Positions 56,891 to 64,000 of a DNA stretch of 64,000 bases are shown here, one piece after another. How positions within the stretch are numbered: position 1 is the stretch's first letter; every line of letters starts with the position of its first letter. The DNA comes from Cerioporus squamosus (Eukaryota > Basidiomycota > Agaricomycetes > Polyporales > Polyporaceae), in NCBI GenBank assembly GCA_022592435.1, contig JABYQS010000167.1:1-64000 (forward strand), given 5' to 3'. A model generated the notes under the pieces. That model did no database searches. It worked only from the letters and a program-made list of their open reading frames with translations, and was not told the origin of the DNA. The translations under genes and the position numbers were made by a program.

Positions 56891-57349
56891 CCCAGCGCTG
56901 CCAAATTCAGATATGCAGGCTTTGCCGGGCGTTTACCTACCCAAACGGGGAGGTACATACTGAACGCCCCTTGGACAGGCTGACTGAGCACATATACTTT
57001 GTAACAATGCAGGTTTGGCACTCCTCGGCCTCTCTGGGACCTACTGTTGGCGCTAGATAGGCTCACAATGACTCTTGAGATGGTTATGACCTGCAAATCG
57101 CGGTACAGGCAGTGCTTGTCAGCCTGGAGATGGACTTTGGGACTTTGGGCACACCACAGCACACAGAATTAATAGAGCGTGTAATAATTGCCTTTCATGG
57201 TTGGATGGATACATGGGGAACTCATACATCAAGACATGATATCGGATTCTGCGCTCACAGTGGGTTACTGCGTCTGCAGAGTATACGGCTCGAGGTGCAC
57301 GTGAGCCATCACTGCCGCGCCGCACTGCTCCTAGCAAGTGCTGCTACTC
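56891..57349. other. Gene-free flank of the transposon
   Basis: Short open frames without domains. This is the 3' side of the next minus-strand gene. No promoter or repeat was recognised. Confidence 0.4.
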
Positions 57350-58312
57350 CTATTTCCTCCTTGCGCGCTTCGAAGCAGGCGTAGTCGAACCCTCGTTCTT
57401 GCGCTTCCTGAGTGGAGAAAGATGATGAGCAGCTGATAAAGTGATATGCAAATAAGAGACATACTTTGAGGGTGTCTCTACTTCGGCGAGAACCATTTGA
57501 TCCAGAACCCACGCGACGTCGCGAACCGCAGCATCCCAGTCGCCTCGCGAGGACTCTGAGACTAGTCCATGCCACCAGACGAGGGAGAGAAGCACGAGCA
57601 ACATGCCGTTCTGGCCGGGCTGCACGAGATCATCCCAGGGACCTTCGCCACTTCTCAGAGGCCGACCGGCGCTGTCCATAGCACGCCACTCTGGCTGCAG
57701 GCTGAGCCACCACGCCCACCATGACGCAGCATATTCCTCGACTGGAGGGAGCTTAGGGATCTTCGCATGAACGCGGCGATCCAAGCGCATCCAGTTGGCG
57801 ATCGCGGTCGGGCGTAGCTGGGCGCGGTATCCCTTTGTAGACTTCTCCCAGCTATACCGGTCCTCGAGGACAGTCCAACGGAACACCGCGCGAGCGAAGT
57901 CGTTGCTATATGACTGCTCGGTGAAGTGCGCGAAGGCTCTCTGCCCCCAATCCGACCATCCATCAGTCTTCATCGTCGCGAGCAACTTCGGGTCGAAGTC
58001 GACGTCCATACCGGGCTCGTCACCGGCAGAGAGCTGCGTCTGGGATAGAAGAAGGCCCGATGAGTCCAGAGGGGGCGACGTGAGAGGGCTCGCAGGAGCT
58101 CCTGCCTCGGAGACGGGCGCGGGCACGCCAGGTCCAGTGGGAGTGGCAGTTGAGTCGGGTGCGGGAGTGGCAGCAGTCGAGTCCGGTGCGGGTGATCCAA
58201 TGCGCGTGGAGGATGTCGTCGTTCCAGGCGCGGAACCTTCAGAGCAAGAGAGCGCAGCGTTGTCGCGTGCGCGCACGTCTGCCCCAGACTTACATGCACG
58301 GTCCACTTCCAT
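57350..58312 (-). CDS. Agaric lineage-specific hypothetical protein
   Basis: The first ATG in frame is at 58312 (MEVDRACKSGADVRARDNAA); upstream there is only a TTG. A Ser/Thr/Pro/Ala-rich N-terminal part is followed by a Trp-rich globular domain (DGWSDWGQRAFAHFTEQSYS, RAVFRWTVLEDRYSWEKST, YAASWWAWWLSLQPEWRAMD, MLLVLLSLVWWHGLVSESS). The domain ends VAWVLDQMVLAEVETPS, then a probable in-frame intron (gtatgt...ctcag) and a basic nuclear-like tail KRKNEGSTTPASKRARRK. I recall similar Trp-rich orphan proteins next to transposons in agaric genomes but know no function. The nuclear-type tail and the Trp-rich repeat of helices suggest a DNA- or chromatin-associated role; that is inference. Confidence 0.6.
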   Translation of the reverse strand: MEVDRACKSGADVRARDNAALSCSEGSAPGTTTSSTRIGSPAPDSTAATPAPDSTATPTGPGVPAPVSEAGAPASPLTSPPLDSSGLLLSQTQLSAGDEPGMDVDFDPKLLATMKTDGWSDWGQRAFAHFTEQSYSNDFARAVFRWTVLEDRYSWEKSTKGYRAQLRPTAIANWMRLDRRVHAKIPKLPPVEEYAASWWAWWLSLQPEWRAMDSAGRPLRSGEGPWDDLVQPGQNGMLLVLLSLVWWHGLVSESSRGDWDAAVRDVAWVLDQMVLAEVETPSKYVSYLHITLSAAHHLSPLRKRKNEGSTTPASKRARRK

Positions 58313-58662
58313 GTTCGCAGCAAGCCCTCGTTGCAAGCATCAGCCATTCCGTGTCTGTTCGAAGCACAACATCAAGCCATATGGTGAGGAAGAGCTACAT
58401 ATACGCAGAAAGGGAACATGCATTCTGGTGTTCGCACAGAAGGGCCATCGAAGAGGAGCAGGAGCAAGAGGACGTCGAAGGGGGACGAGTTGGGGACGAG
58501 GAGATCATGATTCTGTTGAAGCGCCGAAACTGAAGCAGTGATACCATCTTATCTTATCTGTTCATGCACCTCCCTTACCTTCGACCACCACGAGGCGTGA
58601 GTACCTGAGTAACCACTTCAGCGAGAACATATGTTTTACGACAGTAGGCAGAAAGCAGACCC

Positions 58663-59999
58663 ATGGCAGAAACGTCCGAGACAACAAACTCGACGCGCCC
58701 ACGTCGCAGCACCCGTACCCCCGCCAAAGCACCGGTCAGGAAGCCTGCAGAGACGGCAGATCCGAGTCCTGCAGCTCAGGGCAAACGCAAGGCACGAACC
58801 AGTGTTGCAAAGGGACCAGCGCACGATCTAGAATACCTGTTGACAAACTCAAAGAGCGAGCTGACCAAAGTGGACATATCGGTAAGTGAGCAACATGATG
58901 GCACTCCGTTGCGACCGCAGGACTGAACCGCCTTCCGACGACATACAGAACGTTCTCAATTACAACAACTTCCTCGAGCTTTCCGAGGAGTCGCAGCTGC
59001 AACTCTGCTCGCTGCTCCCGCCCACCGCATTCTTGACGTACAGGCCCTCGGTGTGTCCCACGCACCCGGATTTCAGTCGCAGCAGCAGTCTGCGGATGCA
59101 GATGGACGTAGACGTCGACCGGACCCCAGCTACGCTCGACCCCACCATCTTCACGTCACCGTTCTTTCTCTCTGCAGCACACACGTGGCAGGATCATCTG
59201 TTCTCTTCCTGGCTAGGTACGAAGGCAGCCGACGATCTCGACGCCTTCAAGAAGGGTGCGCAGGTCGGCACCCTCCATGCGCCATGGAAAGACGAAAGCT
59301 GGGACCAGAACCACCGGCCGACCCAGAATCCCAAGAAGTAAGCCCTACCTGGATATGCACGCGCTGTGCTGACTGACCGTTGGTCCGCAGAAAGCACGCG
59401 CCCGTCCTGGACCTGACCATCCTTGCGAAGCAAGGGCTTATCCAGGAGGGGGACGTCATCGTGTACAAGCGGACCTTCCCAGCACGAAGTCTCACAATCG
59501 AGAAGGACCTCCTGGTACGCACTTCCCAGACACGCCGAAGACCTTCCGTGCGCTGAAAAGGCTCCGCTTGGCAGGTTGACTCAATCAGCCCGAACTTGCA
59601 CACCATAACCTTCCTCCTATCTTCAGGGACGAAGCGCTCTCTGCACCTGTCGCTCCTCGTGTCTGGATCCCATGAAGTCGACGGGACGGTTCTTTCCATG
59701 GACGATATCGCAGATCCTGTCGCACTGGAGCGCGGGGTCCTCGACGTCGACGGGCGCGTCAGCAACTCGGCAAATACGAGCAGGACGTCGCGGCGTGTCC
59801 AAACGCCCTCACGCCGGCGGGCGCGCCGTCGGAGGAGCTCAAGAACATGATCGCAGTGCGGGCGTGGAAGGCGTTCACGTTGTGGCGCTGGCGCGAGGAG
59901 ATGCGGGACCAGATCGATGACCAGCTGCTCCAGGAGCGGGGAGCGCGAGAGAGGGTAGCGACGCTGTTCTATCTCCGCGGATGTGTGGATGGCCTGTGA
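58663..59999 (+). CDS. ASXH/DEUBAD-domain protein
   Basis: The ATG at 58663 gives MAETSETTNSTRPRRSTRTP (basic leader). Exon 1 ends at 58881 and splices to 58949: HDLEYLLTNSKSELTKVDIS joined to NVLNYNNFLELSEESQLQLC, then SLLPPTAF. This is the Asx-homology (DEUBAD) domain. Later exons: TFTSPFF-type segment, WQDHLFSSWLGTKAADDLDA, KHAPVLDLTILAKQGLIQEG with VYKRTF, then VDSISPNLHTITFLLSSGTK and GVLDVDGRV. The C-terminal part NMIAVRAWKAFTLWRWREEM with ATLFYLRGCVDGL ends at 59999. It is in another frame from GVLDVDGRV, so near 59766 either a small indel or a 44-nt intron (gtcgca...gtcag) is needed. By family knowledge ASXH proteins regulate deubiquitinases of the UCH37/BAP1 type in chromatin. Confidence 0.78.
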
Positions 60000-60707
60000 C
60001 AGTCTCGTTACAATCCGTACGGCGGGAGTGCTGCAGTAACCCAGGTCCCATCGTATGCTGTGAGCGGGCGTTGCGGAGCTCTGCCCCAGGACTTAGCATC
60101 TGTGATCGAGATCAGTCTTCGCACACCTGTCGACGCTGGCACTAAGTACTCTGCCTACCCAAACGACTATAACTGATCCGCCCTTCATCAGGACACGCTC
60201 GAACTGGCAGAGTTGGCCGGTGCGCTGATGTCAGACTGAAGCGTAGGCTCGGCGTGGCGAACAGAATAATAAGTGATGGAGCAATGCCCTTCGAGCGCGA
60301 GACCGGAGTGTAAGATGGGCAACGGCGAAACAGTGATTGTGATTTCGGGCGCAGATGGTCGGTAGAGGGTCCTTACTTGAGCGCAAGATGGTGTTGGTTC
60401 TGGCCGGACGAACGCGGCTGACATGTAGTTCCATGGTACGCCGCAGACCCGTAACACACCTATCCACTGGGTTGCCCACGTCGTACGAAGGCAAGAGACG
60501 GGGAAACGAATGTACGCATTGTGTGGCTACTGCAAAAGACCAAACACAAGATTACGAAGCGCGAACGATGAGTACTGATATGTAAGATAGTCCCGAGAGA
60601 AAGCGAAGCGAGAGTCCGTGCGAAGAGGCACTGTCCTGTCCTATTCAGTCATGTCTTTCCGCCAAAGACTAACGTGAGATCGTGATGGGGGGTGGGCGCA
60701 GCACAGC
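60000..60707. other. Convergent 3' intergenic region
   Basis: Tail-to-tail gap between the ASXH gene and the secreted protein. Only short frames occur and no regulatory element was recognised. Confidence 0.45.
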
Positions 60708-61481
60708 TCAGAAATCGTAGATGAGCTGAACCTTGACGGCATAGCACGAGGCGACGTCGTAGCTCTTGCCAGACGTCGGCTTGAACACGACGTTGTTCTG
60801 CGAGCCGTCCTTGCAGAGCGCGAAGGAATCTGTGTCGCCGTTCACAGCGAGGAACGGGTGGCCGGTGCCGTGTCCCGCAGGATCGATGTCCGCCTGTCGC
60901 GGGAGCGAAGCGAGAAGACGCGCAGAGGGAAGCAGGGAAGGAGGAAGAGGCTCAATCAGCATATGCGGGGCACGTTTAGTAGAGGCGGGGAAGCTCACCA
61001 CGGCACAGTAAATCTGGGGGCCTTGCTCGGGGTCCACGGTGTTGCTCGTGACGAAGCCGGGCTCTGAACCATCGGGAACGGTTCCAGCCTGCGCCGGGGC
61101 CACATTCGTGCCATGGGGGATGAGGCGGCCCTTGTCGAGCGACATGCTGGGGTACTGGTTGAATGGGTACGACGCGAAGGTCTGGGCAGGACCACTGTCA
61201 GCCGAGAGTCCACAGCCATGGATTGGGGGGGCCGGACGTACCGACAACACCTTGAACTCAGCTCCAGGAATGGCCCCTGCTTGGCCGAGGACGAGTGGCA
61301 CGCCCGTGTTGTTCGCGTTGGGGAGTGTCGTGTTCCATGCCGCGAGCGTGAAGTTCGTGGCAGTATCGAATGCTCCACCACCAAGGAGGTTGCAGGAGGG
61401 AGCAAGGTCCCTCTTCGCAGCGGGAAGGGCTACGGTGGCGGTGGCGGCGAACGCGAGGGTGAGGAGGTTGAGGGCGAACAT
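60708..61481 (-). CDS. Small secreted hypothetical protein
   Basis: The ATG at 61481 gives a signal peptide, MFALNLLTLAFAATATVALP, followed by AAKR, a possible Kex2-like dibasic site. The mature region has several Asn sequons (NFTLAAWNTTLPNANNTGVP), a Cys, and GCGLSADSGPAQTFASYPFN. After YCAV a donor (gtgagc) and acceptor (gacag) mark an intron, joining to ADIDPAGHGTGHPFLAVNGD. The protein ends SYDVASCYAVKVQLIYDF. Four or five cysteines could form disulfides. Homologues in agarics are usually called hypothetical; I know no function. Extracellular, probably glycosylated. Confidence 0.7.
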   Translation of the reverse strand: MFALNLLTLAFAATATVALPAAKRDLAPSCNLLGGGAFDTATNFTLAAWNTTLPNANNTGVPLVLGQAGAIPGAEFKVLSVRPAPPIHGCGLSADSGPAQTFASYPFNQYPSMSLDKGRLIPHGTNVAPAQAGTVPDGSEPGFVTSNTVDPEQGPQIYCAVVSFPASTKRAPHMLIEPLPPSLLPSARLLASLPRQADIDPAGHGTGHPFLAVNGDTDSFALCKDGSQNNVVFKPTSGKSYDVASCYAVKVQLIYDF

Positions 61482-64000
61482 GGCGGCAACGAGAGCAGAA
61501 GGCGAAGGAAGGACAAAGACAGACGAAGAGAAGGAAGAGGAGGCGGAGGGGATGCGGCCAACTCACCAGCCTGTCACCCTTCCTTATATCCGTGTGTCCA
61601 CGCTCCGGCTATGTACCCCGCGCTTGAAAGTTAGAGACTGTGACGCGCTCACGCCGCCGGCATCGACGTCGCGTTTGTTCCAAGCGTTCCATCAGGCAGC
61701 TTACCGCTGTCGAAGAACCAGTGCAAGACAACAGGGATGGCGGAGGCTATAGCAAGCCTCTGACGGCCGGCCTAGACGACCTTGAACATCAGAAGTAAGC
61801 AGAAGGACGCTTTCTGAATTCATGAATGAGTTACTGTTCTAAGTGTCTGAACATCGTTGGTTGGGACAAGGTTGGAAGAGAGAACCGTGGAATACTGAAT
61901 GCCAAGCTTGAGCAAGGTGCAAAGTTTACCAGGCGGCTCGGTAATCTAAGCGAGTTTATCTAATCTGTTTCAAGGCTTGACAGCGGCCTCCTGCGGCCTC
62001 GGACCTCTTGGTGTCCTACCAAGTTGTTCAAGTTCAACGTCAGCGTACACGGGACTCGAACGCAAGCGAATACGTGGGCAACCTACACTTGGATAGGCAG
62101 CACTTACTGGTACTTACATGCAAAACTGGATTGCAGCCTGCTGGCAGTGCCACTCTCCCATAGAGTCAAGCCTACACGCGCCGTGCTTGGGCTCGACCCG
62201 ACGACCGACCAATCGCGACAGATTCTTGCAACCATCAGCGTAAGACGGTGAGTTCTTGACTTGAGTCTCTGTGAGTGGATTACTGTTGTACTTCCATTTT
62301 CTACCGGTGCCTGCAGGGTCTCGCCGAGGCTCGCTTGCCTCACCTCCGAGGCTCTGAGAACTCACTGCGGGATCTCATGCGGACGAGCACCATATCCTGC
62401 TCTGGAGTGTGATCAGCTGGGAAGGACGTCTGCAGACCTCGGTACGGCTCTTTGCCACTCCGTCGTCTGAAACTTACTCCTCCTGCTCCTGCTCCGGTAC
62501 TGAGTCAGCTACCGGGAGTCTCGCCCTTGGTTCGAGCCACCCTCTCGCCCCCGTCAATCGTGCGTCGTGTCGACGCTACTATGATGGCATTGGGCGAGTG
62601 CATATTGAGCGGAGCGGCTGCTGCAGTGGGCTCAGAAAGTAGCGCTTCCATGGCGGTACCTTGTGCCGCGCTGGGATGTCGTCCCGAATTCGCCGGTCTC
62701 GACATGTGGCGTCTTCGACCGAGAGCGGAGGAGAGTGGCCGCCTTCCAAGCACCGGAGTACGAAGTTTACCGTTCGCCGACCCGGTACCTGTGGCCAGGG
62801 GGACCGGTGATGTTGGCTGCTTCTAGCTAACCACCACGGTCTTGCCGCGGGGCTGTGTCACCGTCACTCGAAGCTTAGAAGCGTCGGTACAGATTTCCAC
62901 TCCTGAGGAGGGAATTCTCTCCCCTGTGGCGATTGGCCGGGATTCTCGGAGCACGCCCTGGACAGGATAATGCTGCGTTCGGTCGAACTTGTGTTAGCAT
63001 GCGCTCGCATCCGATATACTGGTACGAGGAACATCATTGCCTCTTCTTCCCAATCTTCTAAAGGATGATCTTCTTCAGGCAATCATAGGCCGTTTGCACG
63101 CTTCGCTGTTCTGGTAGCCCTTCCTATCACCGATCATACTGCGTCCTGAGCGAGATGGAGTCCCGGAGCTCAAGACGTCATGCCAGCCGTATGGCGGGGA
63201 TCTCGTCATCGCGACACGATAACAGACGTCGCTCGTCGGGCGTCGTGCCATTCTGGAGTTCGCGAGTGTTTCAGCCACTAGCATTGGCCTTGCTGCGGCA
63301 CAGTCAAGCGTCACTCAGGCTCGCGCTCTCCTCATCCCACTCGACGAGCTTCACTGCCTCAAGGCGCCTTCGGCAAGAGCTTCAAGGTTGCACTATATGT
63401 AGCATAGTGCGAGAGAACACCACATATCGGTTGTACGGTGAGTGTGACTTGCTCTGCCTTGAGTGCTGCGTCCTGACATGTATTGACTGGTGGCTATGTG
63501 ACGTTAGCGAGCGCCGTCGTGGTAAGGGCGTGGTGAGTTGCTCATGTTTCCCTCGCCTAGTCGCCCAGCATTCCTCTTAGCCGCTTCTCGCTTTTGGCAC
63601 TCCTCTATCGTCATGCATCAGTACTTGCCCGAATTTCTTAGCTGTCTTGGGCATCTTAGCCAGATTAAGCGCCCGCTATATCTCCGCTGCCTGCCATCCG
63701 TTTGGGCTGAAATCTGATACAGATGTGCGCATGCAAATGGTAAGTTAATGTTTGAGATTTGACGATGGACGGACCAGAACTGAGTGCATGCGAATGCGAA
63801 TGGCCATGCCTACATTTGGGTACACAGCCACTGTCTTAGGTGGATTTTGGCCGACCTGAAGTTTCCCCCTCCCTCGATCATTCCATGTCTGTATGGGCTG
63901 AAATTTTACACAGCGGTTTGTTGTATGCAGGTGGATATATTTACCAAGTTTCAGCAAGAACAGACAAGGTTCAGTTGGTCGCAAGACAGCCTAAGATGCC
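61482..64000. other. Gene-poor right end of the window
   Basis: Upstream DNA of the secreted protein gene followed by about 2 kb with only short, domain-free frames on both strands (for example 62452-62826 plus, 63155-63580 plus). Some stretches (62860-63430, plus strand) read like decayed coding sequence with many stops, but no family can be named. Two imperfect copies of a segment starting gggctgaaat occur near 63707 and 63896. Confidence 0.4.

Noticed and set aside
62050..62125. Possible minus-strand tRNA (TTCGAGT loop)
   Set aside because: The bases flanking the loop do not pair as a T stem, and no anticodon arm fits.
1..64000. CRISPR array, bacterial operon or prophage
   Set aside because: Abundant spliceosomal introns and eukaryotic nuclear genes show this is a fungal chromosome; no regularly spaced repeats were seen.

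Overview
The window is nuclear DNA from a filamentous basidiomycete, most probably an Agaricomycete. The genes carry many short GT-AG introns of roughly 45-75 nt (the P450 has 14 exons). The gene content fits: an AA9 lytic polysaccharide monooxygenase, a multi-intron P450, an NRPS-like reductase, expanded F-box and PD-(D/E)XK-like lineage families, and Gypsy and PIF/Harbinger remnants of a type common in agaric genomes. All gene models were spliced by eye from reading frames, splice sites and family motifs; nothing was searched or computed.

Layout. At 1.5-4 kb lie a truncated F-box copy and NSE4, the kleisin of the SMC5/6 complex. At 4.4-19 kb is a metabolic block: a cytochrome P450 (+), a PD-(D/E)XK-like gene with an in-frame stop (-), an FAD monooxygenase of the salicylate hydroxylase type (-), the AA9 LPMO (-), the replication factor SLD5 (-) and a three-domain adenylation-thiolation-reductase enzyme (-). 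At 20-27 kb are a conserved Ser/Lys-rich protein with ESDGGY repeats and a UCH37-type deubiquitinase. At 28.8-37 kb two full-length F-box/zinc-finger paralogues point towards each other, with a prolidase between them. At 37.6-41.5 kb two paralogous GH5 hydrolases are transcribed head-to-head from a 459-bp shared intergenic region. At 41.8-49.3 kb two diverged members of a fungal PD-(D/E)XK-like family lie back-to-back.

The stretch from 50.8 to 57 kb is mobile DNA: a decayed Gypsy integrase tail with a possible LTR, then a structurally complete 4,076-bp PIF/Harbinger element (52812-56887). It has 48-bp terminal inverted repeats, a 3-bp ACT duplication, a broken DDE transposase, an open Myb/SANT partner gene and a 32-bp perfect palindrome. 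After it come a lineage-specific orphan gene, an ASXH/DEUBAD protein and a small secreted protein. The last 2.5 kb hold nothing I can name.

How the genes may work together. P450, FMO and the adenylate-forming reductase could hydroxylate, oxidatively decarboxylate and reduce aromatic acids, beside a polysaccharide-attacking LPMO. The housekeeping gene SLD5 sits inside that block, so this is a loose neighbourhood rather than a proven cluster. NSE4 and SLD5 act in chromosome maintenance and replication. UCH37 and the ASXH protein belong to families known to interact through DEUBAD domains.
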